From Flavobacterium sp. JAS (GTDB lineage Bacteria > Bacteroidota > Bacteroidia > Flavobacteriales > Flavobacteriaceae): a DNA stretch of 64,000 nt. The stretch spans positions 186,001 through 250,000 of the forward strand of contig NZ_JAJMOX010000011.1 of NCBI RefSeq assembly GCF_020991455.1, read 5' to 3'. The stretch's first letter is position 1. Every line of letters starts with the position of its first letter. The position numbers were made by a program, and so were the translations under genes. Positions 35,041 to 44,599 of this stretch are shown piece by piece. The notes beneath the pieces were generated by a model. It made no database searches. It saw only the letters and a program-made list of their open reading frames with translations, and was not told the origin of the DNA.

Positions 35041-38000
35041 AAATTTTACATTTCGCAAGTATCTCTTTGACCTCAGTTTTACAGCTTCCACAGCCTAGTC
35101 CGGCACCGGTGTTTTTACATAAATCCGTAAAATTGTTTACGCCGCTTTTAATGGTTTCTTCAATATTTCCGACTCCAACCTGACTACAGGAACAAACTAA
35201 TTTTCCTAAAACAGGTTTTGCATTTGAGCTTCCTCTTAACAATGAATTTCGTTTGTCCGATAATTCGATTTTGCTTTCGATCATCGTTTTAAATTCGGCA
35301 AACTCATTTTTGTCTCCCATTAAAATTGCTCCAACAAGCAAATCATCTTTTACAATACATTTCTTGTAATAGCGTTTTTTCAGATCGGCAAAGACAATTT
35401 CTTCGTAAGAATCATCATTTTCCGGGATTTCAATATCGCCAATACTACACAGGTTAATATCTTCTAATTTTAGAATATTCATTAAAATTGAACCTTTGTA
35501 ATAACTGCTAATATCGCCTGCAATAAAATTGGCCAGAATATCGGCTTGTTCTTCGGCGGCAGATGTGATTCCGAATAATTTATTGTTGAATTCTGCTATT
35601 TCGCCAATAGCATAAATATCTGGATTTGATGATTGTAAATACTGATTTACTTTTACGCCACGACCGCAGGCAAGTCCTGTTTCGCGTGCAATTTCAATAT
35701 TCGGAATTGTTCCGATAGTATAAACAATCGCATTTGCAGTAATTATTCTGCCACTTTTCAAGGCGATTTCGACCTCATTCGGATTATCAGTTTCAAAAAC
35801 GGTACTAACTTCATTATCAAAATAAATCTGAATATCACGAAGCTGAACTTCCTCGGCCAATAATTTACTCGAAATTAAATCCAACTGACGCTCCATCAGT
35901 CGGGAAGCTCTTTGAACGATGGTAGTTTTTACTTTTTTATGTTTTAATGCAGCGGCTAATTCCAAACCTAACAAACCTCCGCCAATAATTACAACATGTT
36001 GCTCTTCGGGCGGTAAATTAGTACTATCAAGATGTTTTTTTAAACGGTCAGCATCTTCTTTTCGTCTCACTGTAAATCGTCCGGGTAAATGAAGCTGAGC
36101 GTTTTCAGGAACAAAAGGGCGGCTTCCGGTTGCCATAATTAATGAATCGTAAGTATGTATTTCACCAAAACTATCAGTTATCGTTTTTTCATTAGCATTT
36201 ATTTTATCAATCGCCACGCCGGCTTTCATGGTGATTTTTAGCTTATTTAATGCTTCACCATCTTTAACTTTCAAAAGCTGTTCCCACGTAAATTCGCCTG
36301 TCATGTATTCCGGAAGCAAAACGCGATTGTAAAACGGATTCATTTCATTAGAAAAAACAATAATTTCATCAGTCGAATTAAATTCACGATAATTTTGAAT
36401 GAATCTGAAAGAAGCTGCTCCGGCACCAATAATGGCAATTTTTTGAAAAGGTTTTATATATTTGGTAATTGAAACCGTAGTGTATTTAAAATCAGGTTCC
36501 TTTGATACAGGATCAACAACTGTATTCGTTAAATTATTGGTTCTATTTAAATCATTTTCGAGTTGCTTCCCCCAATGCATTGGCAGGAAAACGACTTTTT
36601 CTTTGATAGAATCTGTTACTTTTGCTTTTACGCGAACTTCTCCATTTTTGCTGGAAACAACAACGATATCACCATTTTTAATATCGTTTTTATAAGCGTC
36701 AATCGGGTTAATTTCTAAAACAGGACTAGGTGTATGCGTCATTAATCTCGACACTTTTCCGGTTTTGGTCATCGTATGCCATTGATCACGAACTCTTCCT
36801 GTTGTTAATATAAAGGGAAATTGCGGACTTGGTTGTTCTGATGTATTTTCGATCGCTGTAGGTAAATTGAAAATTGCTTTTTGCGATGGCGTATAGAATT
36901 TTTTATCAGTAAAAAGGCGGGGAGTTCCGGGATGTCCGTAATCTGGAACAGGCCATTGAAAAGTTCCTTCGGTTTTTAAACGATGATAATTTAAGAAGGA
37001 GATATCTATATTGGTGTTTTTGGTCAGCGCGCAATGTTCTTTGTAAATTTCTTCGGCGCTATTAAAATTAAAACCATGGAAATTCATTTTTTTAGCAAAG
37101 CGAATTAAAATCTCAATATCGGGAAGAGCCTCTCCGGGCGCATTAATTCCTTTAGGCAAATAAGAAATTCGGCGCTCAGAATTGGTCATTGTGCCTTCTT
37201 TTTCTAACCAACCAGCGGCGGGCAATAATAAATCTGCATATTTTGAAGTATCTGCATTATGCGAAATATCCTGAACAACTACAAATTTAGCATTTTGCAA
37301 AGCTTTTTCGATACGACGAGAGTCCGGTAAACTCACCATCGGATTAGTGCAAATAATCCAGACAGCTTTCATTTTTCCGGATTCTAATGCTTCAAACATT
37401 TCGGTTGCCGTTAGACCGGGTTTGTCTGAAATAGAATCTATGCCCCAAAAATCGGCGACTTCTTTTCGATGTTCCGGATTTGCAATGTCTTTGTGTGCAG
37501 CGAGTAAAGTTGCCATTCCGCCCACTTCTCGTCCGCCCATTGCGTTGGGTTGTCCGGTTAATGAAAAAGGTCCTGAACCCGGTTTTCCAATTTGTCCCGT
37601 TAATAAAGATAAATTCAGTAAAGCGGTGTTTTTATCAACACCAACAGCACTTTGATTTAATCCCATCGCCCAAAGCGAAATAAATCCTTTGGCTTTACCA
37701 ATAATATCTGCGGCAAGTTTTATATCGTTTACCGAAATTCCGCATAGTTTTGAGGCTTTTTCTAATGAAGTTCCTAAAACCAGGTTTTTATATTCTTTGA
37801 AATTCTCCGCATTATTCTTTACAAAATCATGATCTGCATAACCTTTTTCGATAATGCGTTTTGCGATTGCATGATATAGGATAATATCAGATCCGGGAAT
37901 AATTTGCAGATGTAAATCAGCGAAAGCTGCCGTATCTGTTCGCCTTGGATCTATTACAATAATTTTTATTTTCGGATTTTTCTCTTTGTGTTTTTCAATT

Positions 38001-38557
38001 CTTCTAAACAAAATAGGATGGCACCAAGCCGGATTTGCTCCGGTAATCAGGAGAGTATCTGCGAGTTCGATATCGTCATAAGCAATTGGAACAGAATCTT
38101 CACCAAAAGTCTTTTTATAACCCACAACCGCCGAACTCATGCAAAGTCTGGAGTTGGTATCGATATTATTGGTTTTCAAAAAGCCTTTTACCAATTTGTT
38201 TACCAGATAATATTCTTCTGTCAAACATTGTCCTGAAATATAGAAACCGACACTATCCGGACCATGTTTTTTTATAATGGAAGTGAAAACTGCAGCAGCA
38301 CGATCAAGTGCAGCATCCCAACTCACACGCTCGAGCGGATAAGATTTACTGCCGCGCATTTCGGGATATAGAATTCTGTCTGAAGTATCATTGACTACGT
38401 AATGCAAATTCATTCCCTTAGAACATAACATTCCTTTATTGACAGGATGATCTTTGTCGCCCGTAACCATCACGCCATTTTTAGCATCATTGGTTACAAT
38501 AATTCCGCAGCCAACGCCACAGTAGGAACAAGTAGTTTTGATTTTGGTATTTTGCAT
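35039..38557 (-). CDS. Assimilatory nitrate reductase fused to NirB-like FAD reductase and BFD domain
   Basis: An 1172-residue three-part enzyme. Residues 1-680 are a NasA-type molybdopterin oxidoreductase with a [4Fe-4S] set at Cys10, Cys13, Cys17 and Cys45, then the Mo-bis-MGD body. Residues about 700-1090 are an FAD/NAD(P)-binding reductase (IAIIGAGAASFRF) closely resembling the N-terminal part of NirB. Residues 1117-1172 are a BFD-type [2Fe-2S] domain (CSCSQ...CGSC). No signal peptide: cytoplasmic and assimilatory. The fusion lets one chain take electrons from a pyridine nucleotide and reduce nitrate to nitrite. Its promoter carries three hexamers 10 bp apart. Nearby narK and nirBD complete the pathway. 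Confidence 0.93.
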   Translation of the reverse strand: MQNTKIKTTCSYCGVGCGIIVTNDAKNGVMVTGDKDHPVNKGMLCSKGMNLHYVVNDTSDRILYPEMRGSKSYPLERVSWDAALDRAAAVFTSIIKKHGPDSVGFYISGQCLTEEYYLVNKLVKGFLKTNNIDTNSRLCMSSAVVGYKKTFGEDSVPIAYDDIELADTLLITGANPAWCHPILFRRIEKHKEKNPKIKIIVIDPRRTDTAAFADLHLQIIPGSDIILYHAIAKRIIEKGYADHDFVKNNAENFKEYKNLVLGTSLEKASKLCGISVNDIKLAADIIGKAKGFISLWAMGLNQSAVGVDKNTALLNLSLLTGQIGKPGSGPFSLTGQPNAMGGREVGGMATLLAAHKDIANPEHRKEVADFWGIDSISDKPGLTATEMFEALESGKMKAVWIICTNPMVSLPDSRRIEKALQNAKFVVVQDISHNADTSKYADLLLPAAGWLEKEGTMTNSERRISYLPKGINAPGEALPDIEILIRFAKKMNFHGFNFNSAEEIYKEHCALTKNTNIDISFLNYHRLKTEGTFQWPVPDYGHPGTPRLFTDKKFYTPSQKAIFNLPTAIENTSEQPSPQFPFILTTGRVRDQWHTMTKTGKVSRLMTHTPSPVLEINPIDAYKNDIKNGDIVVVSSKNGEVRVKAKVTDSIKEKVVFLPMHWGKQLENDLNRTNNLTNTVVDPVSKEPDFKYTTVSITKYIKPFQKIAIIGAGAASFRFIQNYREFNSTDEIIVFSNEMNPFYNRVLLPEYMTGEFTWEQLLKVKDGEALNKLKITMKAGVAIDKINANEKTITDSFGEIHTYDSLIMATGSRPFVPENAQLHLPGRFTVRRKEDADRLKKHLDSTNLPPEEQHVVIIGGGLLGLELAAALKHKKVKTTIVQRASRLMERQLDLISSKLLAEEVQLRDIQIYFDNEVSTVFETDNPNEVEIALKSGRIITANAIVYTIGTIPNIEIARETGLACGRGVKVNQYLQSSNPDIYAIGEIAEFNNKLFGITSAAEEQADILANFIAGDISSYYKGSILMNILKLEDINLCSIGDIEIPENDDSYEEIVFADLKKRYYKKCIVKDDLLVGAILMGDKNEFAEFKTMIESKIELSDKRNSLLRGSSNAKPVLGKLVCSCSQVGVGNIEETIKSGVNNFTDLCKNTGAGLGCGSCKTEVKEILAKCKI

Positions 38558-38626
38558 TACAACTTTTTTTGAATACGCAATATGAATTTACTTAGTCTAA
38601 GATGATTCACGTATATTGATGTAGTA

Positions 38627-38658
38627 CAAAAATAAGTATTTTTACGTATAAATACGTA
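38627..38658 (-). promoter_or_regulatory. Nitrate reductase promoter with three 10-bp-spaced hexamers
   Basis: On the minus strand TATTTTTG (38627-38634) is the -7 element. TACTTA (38633-38638) overlaps it, and TACGTA occurs at 38643-38648 and 38653-38658. The three hexamer centres are exactly 10 bp apart, one helical turn, so the same face of the DNA is presented. This suits a NarL-type regulator contacting RNA polymerase. Confidence 0.65.
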
Positions 38659-38748
38659 ATTTTTGAAATTTTATTTTAAGTTTTTGTATAAAAAGTAAAA
38701 AGAGGATTGTGAAAGGTAAAATGGAGGAGTATTGTATTGGTGCAGTTC

Positions 38749-38778
38749 TGTAGAGACGCACAGCAGTGCGTCTCTACA
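38749..38778. repeat. 30-nt hairpin repeat
   Basis: TGTAGAGACGCAC and GTGCGTCTCTACA form a 13-bp perfect stem around AGCA. It ends 15 bp beyond the stop of the methyltransferase gene and is followed by T-rich sequence on the plus strand. It could help end transcription or act as an interspersed palindrome. Confidence 0.6.
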
Positions 38779-38793
38779 ATGGGTATTTATATT

Positions 38794-39417
38794 TTATTTT
38801 TTTCTTCCAATAAATCGAATTACTGAACCTTTTCCGTTATGGAATAAACCTTCGTTCAATTCGATTTCTTTTTCTGTTAATTCAATGATTTCATAATTTG
38901 GAAAATCAGCTTGGATTTCTTCGATAGAAAATAAGGATTCAATATCTTTTGGTCCGCCAACTTTATCGTTTATGGCAAGATATTCTAAATGTTTTTTGCT
39001 GAAAGCTTCAAAAATGATGATTCCATCTTTGCGTAAATAAGTTTCAAGAGTTGTATGAATGGCTGATTTTATTTCTGCCGGAAAATGAGCATAAATTAAT
39101 GCAATTGCATCAAATTGTTCGGTGTGATAATCTAATGTTTCTAATTCTCCAACCTGATAATCAATAGTTACATTGTTGGCTTTGGCAAGTTTTAAGGCTT
39201 TGTTTTTTCCTTCTTCGCTGATATCAAAAGCCGAGACTTTCCAGCCTAGTTTGGCGGCATAAATTGCATTTCGACCTTCGCCTTCGGCAGGAAAAAGAAT
39301 TGTTCCGGTGTTTAATTTTTCTATTTGTTCTTTAAAGTAATTGTTGGGTTCTTCGCCATACGCAAATTCTTCATTGCTGTAGCGATCGTTCCATCTTTCA
39401 GTCCAGGAATTGTTCAT
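38794..39417 (-). CDS. Class I SAM-dependent methyltransferase
   Basis: A 207-residue methyltransferase with N-terminal WTERWNDRYSNEEFAYGEEP and a SAM-binding FPAEGEGRNAIYAAKLGWKVSAFD, similar to TehB-like or thiopurine-type enzymes. The substrate is not known. It is 3 bp downstream of the endonuclease/exonuclease/phosphatase gene, so the two share an operon that is apparently unrelated to nitrate use. Confidence 0.83.
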   Translation of the reverse strand: MNNSWTERWNDRYSNEEFAYGEEPNNYFKEQIEKLNTGTILFPAEGEGRNAIYAAKLGWKVSAFDISEEGKNKALKLAKANNVTIDYQVGELETLDYHTEQFDAIALIYAHFPAEIKSAIHTTLETYLRKDGIIIFEAFSKKHLEYLAINDKVGGPKDIESLFSIEEIQADFPNYEIIELTEKEIELNEGLFHNGKGSVIRFIGRKK

Positions 39418-39420
39418 TGT

Positions 39421-40134
39421 TTATATATTAAAATTAATTATTAAAGGTGTGTGATCGCTGTGTAAAGTCCAGTCTTGATAATTTCCAATTTCGACGCTTT
39501 CCATAATTTCAATGAAATCATTTGAAGCGAAGCAATAATCAAGATGATAGGGTTTGTTTTCGTGACGATACAAATGCAAAGTTGGATGTTCTTCTTTGCC
39601 TTGTACTTGATTGTAGTATTTGTGATAAGTGCTAAAGATTTTTTTGGCTTCCAGTTTGTTTACAACAGTCGAGTGATTTCCTTCTCTTCTGGGCTTATCC
39701 CAAATAGTATTGCTGTTAAAATCTCCAATTAAAACTGTTTTATTTTCCTGGATTAGATCTTCGTAATAATTAATAGCTTTCCAAACCTGAGTAACGTATT
39801 GTCCGTCTTTATCTTCGGGATTATTAGCCCAAACGGCAAATAAGGTAAAATCAATTTTTCCGCCAGTTACAGCAATTGGAAGTATATTTTTGAAACTTGG
39901 ATTATGGCAATCCAACAATTGAAATCTATAATCACTATAAGAGAAAACCCCTAATCCTTTGTGTGGATTTGTACCGTACCAAAGTATATCTGTGGGTAAT
40001 TTGGTATCAATGTCGAATTTTAATTTTTCGGGATTTTCGCACTCAGAAATAACGGCAATATCCGGATCAAAGGCCAGAATAAATTCTGCCTTTTTTCTAA
40101 AAGCCATATTGCAATTCCAAGCTATGATTTTCAT
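39421..40134 (-). CDS. Endonuclease/exonuclease/phosphatase family protein
   Basis: A 237-residue protein with the EEP fold: IAWNCNMAFRKKAEFIL at the start, ISECEN (metal-binding Glu), VLIGDFNSNTIWD in the centre, and a terminal SDHTPLIINF. The family cleaves phosphodiesters or phosphomonoesters in nucleic acids or lipids. No signal peptide. The particular substrate cannot be stated. The 40135-40373 gap upstream shows no gene or clear repeat. Confidence 0.85.
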   Translation of the reverse strand: MKIIAWNCNMAFRKKAEFILAFDPDIAVISECENPEKLKFDIDTKLPTDILWYGTNPHKGLGVFSYSDYRFQLLDCHNPSFKNILPIAVTGGKIDFTLFAVWANNPEDKDGQYVTQVWKAINYYEDLIQENKTVLIGDFNSNTIWDKPRREGNHSTVVNKLEAKKIFSTYHKYYNQVQGKEEHPTLHLYRHENKPYHLDYCFASNDFIEIMESVEIGNYQDWTLHSDHTPLIINFNI

Positions 40135-40373
40135 TGAATGAAGTTTTAAACAAAATTTTGATACATGGTTTAAGCGTACTTAAATTTTGTTTAAAGTTAC
40201 TTTCATTTTTTTAATTTCTGCATTTCAGAGATTGGTATATTTTCTGTATTATTTTCTAATTCAGTTTTAATTTTAAACATGAATTGAGCATCATATTTCT
40301 CCGGATTTTTTGATTTGGAGAAATATCTTTTTTATTATTTCAATTCCGTTCCCGTTAGCCGAGAATTTTAATC

Positions 40374-40739
40374 TTAACCAACAAGTCTTGTTAAACCATT
40401 ATTTATGTCAACTTCTGCAAAATTATGCTTTCCCATAACAACAAGTAGTTTGTTTGTATTAAATCCGACATATCTTATTTCAGGTTCACCGTTTTTTGGT
40501 TTTCCACAGATAGAAACTACATTCGTCTGCCATTTTAGTTTGTTTTTCTTGTAAGCAGATATTGTCTGTAAGTCATTTTCGACAAAGTAAATAATGTTGT
40601 TTTTTTTAATTCCTCTTTTTTGTGTTTTTGCAAAATTTATTTCTGAATCTTTCGAGATTAAGGTGTCATTATATTTTTGCGAAAAACCTGTTTGAGTAAC
40701 AATAAAAGTTAGCATCGATAATTTTAAAAGTTGTTTCAT
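40374..40739 (-). CDS. Hypothetical secreted protein
   Basis: A 121-residue protein taking the ATG at 40739, which gives a signal peptide (MKQLLKLSMLTFIVTQTGFS). An ATG seven codons upstream (40760) is also possible. The rest is polar with alternating strands (KWQTNVVSICGKPKN, RYVGFNTNKLLVVMGKHN). No family is recognised. It stands alone between the exonuclease gene and the porin. Confidence 0.6.
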   Translation of the reverse strand: MKQLLKLSMLTFIVTQTGFSQKYNDTLISKDSEINFAKTQKRGIKKNNIIYFVENDLQTISAYKKNKLKWQTNVVSICGKPKNGEPEIRYVGFNTNKLLVVMGKHNFAEVDINNGLTRLVG

Positions 40740-40811
40740 GGGGATAGAATTGGGGTTCATATTCGATTCAAATATAGCTAATTAAAGCATAAAACAAGTT
40801 TTCGGAAGGAT

Positions 40812-40846
40812 AAAAAAAATACCCTTTTCCGAAATAGGAAAAGGGT
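40812..40846 (-). terminator. Rho-independent terminator of the porin gene
   Basis: A 10-bp stem (ACCCTTTTCC / GGAAAAGGGT) with a 6-nt loop followed on the minus strand by ATTTTTTTTATCC, 30 bp after the porin stop. Confidence 0.9.
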
Positions 40847-40875
40847 AAAATATAAAGGTAAAATTTGAAGAAAAA

Positions 40876-42135
40876 CTATTTTTTCCAGCTAAAAATTCTA
40901 GGATTCACAGAAATCATTAACCAAGCCCAATTGTTGGTGTGACTAGCGTCTCCAGTTTTTATAAATTCTAAAGTTTTAGTTCCAAACATTTGAGAATATC
41001 CTCCTGTAAGTGTAATATCTTTTTTGAAATTGAAACCAGCAGTAAAGTCAACCTCAGTTCCTAAATAAGAATCTAGTTTTCCATTAAGTGGCGTTACGAC
41101 ATCAGCTGCAGCTAAGAATACGTGCGGAATCAAAGCAAATTGCCATTTTTTTACGTTATAGTTAAATTTAAGAAAAGCATCTTGTAATCCTACACTGTTT
41201 AAGTGATTACCCACATAAAAATAATCCATGTAACCATTGAAACCATGATTAGTTCCAAATATTGGGTTGAATGATTTGATAACGGTACTTTGATCATTTG
41301 TATCTTTTCCTGATAAAAATTCATAACCTAAACCAGCTTTAAAAGAATCAGTTATGTTATATCCAAAGTTTATGGCAGCATCCCAGGCGCTAACCTGTTT
41401 GTCTGCACTTTTTCCGGTTTGTCCATAAAAACTTAAGTTACTGTCAATTTTTCCTGTTTTGTAGGTTAAGTAAGTTCCGAAGGTTTGCTTGTAATCTACT
41501 AATAATTTAGCATCGGTATTTGCATATTCATAACCTGTATTTAAGAACAATAAACTTGCTCCAATTTTATCAAATGTGGTATGATACCAAGCATATTGCA
41601 TAGCTTTATAATTTGCTACAGTATAAGGAGTTTGAAAAGTGTTTTCGGCATTAGAGTTATACGCTAATCCCATATCAAGCTGATGGTTTTCTGGATGAAA
41701 AGATACTATTAATGCATCGTGGCTTTGTCCTTGTTGCGCCCAGTCCATTTCGCCCATAATACGTTGGTTATCATATGAAAGTACCTGACGTCCCATTCTT
41801 GCGCTCCATTTTTTGGTTAAATCGTATTGTGCCCAAGCTTCAAAAACTGCCACTCCATTTTTGTCTGCAGGCGCAGTTGTTGCTACATCTCCCCAGGTTC
41901 TGGTGTTTTGAAAAGTCAATTTTACAGTTAACTCATCTTGTTTATAGTTAAAATTCAGTCTTGAACGTTGCGAGATTTGCGATGTTCCTTCCTGACCTTC
42001 CGGTAAAAGCGTTTTGTATCCATTTCTGTATTCGAAACGCGGTCTTATTTGTAAATTGACATCTAATTCCTGGGCCTGACTATCAACGCCAATTCCTGCT
42101 AATAGTAATAAAAGAATTATTTTTAGATTTTTCAT
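40876..42135 (-). CDS. Alginate-export-type outer membrane porin
   Basis: A 419-residue outer-membrane beta-barrel of the alginate-export/OprD-like type: signal peptide (about 1-21), IRPRFEYRNGYKTLL, FQNTRTWGDVATT, RMGRQVLSYDNQRIMGEMDW, and a C-terminal barrel strand ending in aromatic residues. It follows narK by 89 bp, so it most likely admits nitrate or nitrite to the periplasm in this organism; substrate assignment rests on context. Confidence 0.8.
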   Translation of the reverse strand: MKNLKIILLLLLAGIGVDSQAQELDVNLQIRPRFEYRNGYKTLLPEGQEGTSQISQRSRLNFNYKQDELTVKLTFQNTRTWGDVATTAPADKNGVAVFEAWAQYDLTKKWSARMGRQVLSYDNQRIMGEMDWAQQGQSHDALIVSFHPENHQLDMGLAYNSNAENTFQTPYTVANYKAMQYAWYHTTFDKIGASLLFLNTGYEYANTDAKLLVDYKQTFGTYLTYKTGKIDSNLSFYGQTGKSADKQVSAWDAAINFGYNITDSFKAGLGYEFLSGKDTNDQSTVIKSFNPIFGTNHGFNGYMDYFYVGNHLNSVGLQDAFLKFNYNVKKWQFALIPHVFLAAADVVTPLNGKLDSYLGTEVDFTAGFNFKKDITLTGGYSQMFGTKTLEFIKTGDASHTNNWAWLMISVNPRIFSWKK

Positions 42136-42224
42136 ATTTTGTTTTATTTAAATAACGAGGTAAAAATATAGGAAAAAGACTTAAGTTTTTGTGATAAAAA
42201 CCATATTCTCCATTTTTTTTAATT

Positions 42225-43703
42225 TTAATTTCTGTCAATTACTTTGGACAAAATAGGTTGCTTTTCGTTCATGATTTTTGTTATCGTATAATGCATCCAA
42301 ATCAGGCAAATAGCTGATAATACGAGAATGAAGATCCATGAACTCGACCAGATTCCGGTTGCGGTCAATAAGTAGCTAAAAATAATTGGGCCAAAGAATC
42401 CGCCAAGACCGCCAATCATACCAACCATGCCGCCAACAACACCAACATCTTTTGGAAAATATTCCGGAATGTGTTTATAGACAGCAGCTTTTCCAATTCC
42501 CCATGAAATTCCTATCAGTATTACTAAGGTGAGAAATACCCACATGTTTGCATCAAATTTAATTACCGTAATTCCTTTAGCAAGAAGTTCTTTTTTCTTT
42601 ACAGTTTGATTTTGATTAACAACAACTTGCTGCCAGGATGTGCTGGTTGGGAAAATTGCATTTTCGGCTTCATTTTCTTTTTTTTGTGCAATAGGAAATT
42701 CGGTTTCTCCAATTTTAATATTATTATTGGTGACAGCAGTTATTGTACCTTTTTTGGTAGCTAAAACTCCTGGTCCTGTCGTTGTAATTTCCATTTTCGG
42801 AATCATCAATAAAGCGCTTAAAATTACAGAAGAGCTTAAAACCCAATACATTACTTTTCTGGCTCCGAATTTATCTGATAAATAACCGCCAAAAGCTCTG
42901 ATCACGCCAGATGGCAAACTAAAAAGCGTTGCAAACAATCCGCCCATTACCAGACTGGTTTGATAAACATTCATGAAATTCGGCAAAAGCCATTGTGAAT
43001 AAGCTACAAAACATCCGAAAACTAAAAAGTAATACGCTCCAAAACGCCATACTCTGGCACATTTTAAAGATTGAAGCATTTGAGAAACGGTTCTGGTATC
43101 GTTCTCCAGCTTTTTGTTTTTTGCAAAGATTAAAAAAGCAATTCCAATAATAACTAAGGCAATTGCATAAATTACAGGAAGTGTTTTCCAGCCATTTTGA
43201 GGGTCTTCTAAAGAAAAATAGTTTAATAACGACGGTGCTAAAAAAGTTGTGATTGCAGCTCCTGCATTTCCTATTCCGAAAATTCCTAAAGCGCGCCCCT
43301 GCCATTCTTTTGGATACCAAATTGAAGTATAACCAATTCCGACAGCAAAACTAGTTCCAACCATTCCAAACAGAAAACTAAGTATTGCAAACGTTAAAAA
43401 GCTATCGGCATAAGGTAATAAGAATAATGGAATAGAACAGAGTAAGAGTAAAAGCGAAAAAACATATTTGCCGCCAAATTTGTCGGTGAGAATACCAATT
43501 GGTAAACGCATAATTGAACCTGTCAAAATAGGAATCCCTAATAGCCAGCCAACTTGTACAACGCTCCAATGAAAAATGCCATTGTCAACTAAAAAAGTTA
43601 CCAATACACCGTTTAATGTCCAACAAGCAAAACATACGGTGAAGGCTAAAGTATTCAAAAATAAAATCTTGTGTGATTGTGATAAAGAGTTTGTATTTTT
43701 CAT
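42225..43703 (-). CDS. narK: NarK-type nitrate/nitrite transporter (MFS)
   Basis: A 492-residue major facilitator protein with about 12 membrane segments. Features typical of nitrate transporters are present: RLPIGILTDKFGGKYVF after helix 2, FGIGNAGAAITTF (nitrate signature 1), and GMVGMIGGLGGFFGP (signature 2). Between helices 8 and 9 lies an insertion of about 75 residues (around 300-375), rich in Lys, Glu and Thr, not seen in ordinary NarK. The promoter has TACTTA/TAAGTA/TACGTA hexamers, and the porin gene follows. Confidence 0.93.
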   Translation of the reverse strand: MKNTNSLSQSHKILFLNTLAFTVCFACWTLNGVLVTFLVDNGIFHWSVVQVGWLLGIPILTGSIMRLPIGILTDKFGGKYVFSLLLLLCSIPLFLLPYADSFLTFAILSFLFGMVGTSFAVGIGYTSIWYPKEWQGRALGIFGIGNAGAAITTFLAPSLLNYFSLEDPQNGWKTLPVIYAIALVIIGIAFLIFAKNKKLENDTRTVSQMLQSLKCARVWRFGAYYFLVFGCFVAYSQWLLPNFMNVYQTSLVMGGLFATLFSLPSGVIRAFGGYLSDKFGARKVMYWVLSSSVILSALLMIPKMEITTTGPGVLATKKGTITAVTNNNIKIGETEFPIAQKKENEAENAIFPTSTSWQQVVVNQNQTVKKKELLAKGITVIKFDANMWVFLTLVILIGISWGIGKAAVYKHIPEYFPKDVGVVGGMVGMIGGLGGFFGPIIFSYLLTATGIWSSSWIFILVLSAICLIWMHYTITKIMNEKQPILSKVIDRN

Positions 43704-43723
43704 AGTACTTAGATTTGTTTTAC

Positions 43724-43769
43724 CAAATATAAATACTTATAAGTATTAATACGTAATCGTGACTAAGTA
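43724..43769 (-). promoter_or_regulatory. narK promoter with palindromic hexamers
   Basis: On the minus strand the -7 element TATATTTG is at 43724-43731. Upstream lie a perfect palindrome ATACTTATAAGTAT (43733-43746), TACGTA (43750-43755) and TAAGTA (43764-43769, plus-strand reading). Centres of the second and third hexamers are 10 bp apart. Confidence 0.65.
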
Positions 43770-43867
43770 TTTTGTGTTTAAGAAGTAGATTTACCAACAT
43801 CACAAAATTGATTCTCTATTTTATTAAAATACTATTTTAAAAGGCGATTTTTATCGTTTAGACAGAA

Positions 43868-44527
43868 TTATAAAAGTGAATATTCTGTTGCTTTGTTCGA
43901 AAGTTCCATTAAATTTTTCACTTTCAGCTTTTTCATCAGGTTAAAACGGTGCACTTCGGCAGTACGTTTGCTAATTTCCAGAGCTTCAGCGATTTCTTTA
44001 TTACCTTTTCCTGATAATAAAAGTGTTAGAATTTCTTTTTCTCTTTTGGTAATCATCATTTCTTCGCTTAAATTTTGCTTAGGTTCTAAAGCATTTGAAG
44101 CATTAGTGAGCTGACTGATTAATATCGAAGAAATATCTCCGCTGAAATATTTTCCGCCGGCAGCCACAGTATGCAATGCTTTCAGGAACTCTTCTTTACT
44201 GGAACCTTTTAGTAAATATCCATCGGCTCCAGCCTTAATAGATTTTAATACGTATTCTTCAGATTCATGCATAGAAAGCATAATAATTTTTACAGTATTA
44301 TTTTCGCTTCTAAGTTTTTCTACTACCTCGATACCGGTTAAGTTGGGCATACGAATATCTACTATAAGTAAATCAGGTTTGCTGGTTGCAACTACTTCAA
44401 GAGCGTCGGCTCCGTCAATAGCTTCGCCTACAACCTCTATGTTTGCTTCGTTTTCCAGTAAAGATTTAATTCCATCTCTTACAAAAACGTGATCATCTGC
44501 CAGAACTACTCGAATAGTATTACTCAT
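43868..44527 (-). CDS. NarL/FixJ-type response regulator
   Basis: A 219-residue two-domain regulator: a receiver with acidic pair Asp11/Asp12 and phosphoacceptor Asp57 (LLIVDIRMPN), and a LuxR-type helix-turn-helix (about 150-210; GKGNKEIAEALEISKRTAEV). Its gene lies next to a NarX-like kinase and narK. NarL-type proteins bind short inverted heptamers, which agrees with TACTTA/TACGTA hexamers at this cluster's promoters. It is the proposed activator of the nitrate genes. Two TACGTA sites occur in its own upstream region. Confidence 0.9.
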   Translation of the reverse strand: MSNTIRVVLADDHVFVRDGIKSLLENEANIEVVGEAIDGADALEVVATSKPDLLIVDIRMPNLTGIEVVEKLRSENNTVKIIMLSMHESEEYVLKSIKAGADGYLLKGSSKEEFLKALHTVAAGGKYFSGDISSILISQLTNASNALEPKQNLSEEMMITKREKEILTLLLSGKGNKEIAEALEISKRTAEVHRFNLMKKLKVKNLMELSNKATEYSLL

Positions 44528-44555
44528 ATTTTACTTAATTTTGATTCTCAATTTT

Positions 44556-44594
44556 TACGTATATTCATCTAAAAAGATTAGGCTAAGATACGTA
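44556..44594 (-). promoter_or_regulatory. Two TACGTA sites upstream of the response regulator
   Basis: TACGTA at 44556-44561 and 44589-44594, with centres 33 bp apart (about three helical turns), lie 30-70 bp before the start codon. No TAnnTTTG box overlaps, so the promoter itself is not defined. Autoregulation is a plausible reading. Confidence 0.5.
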
Positions 44595-44599
44595 ATTTT

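Noticed and set aside
35039..38557. Respiratory Nap or Nar nitrate reductase
   Set aside because: No twin-arginine signal, no NapB, NarH or NarI genes, and a fused NAD(P)H reductase together with nirBD point to assimilation.
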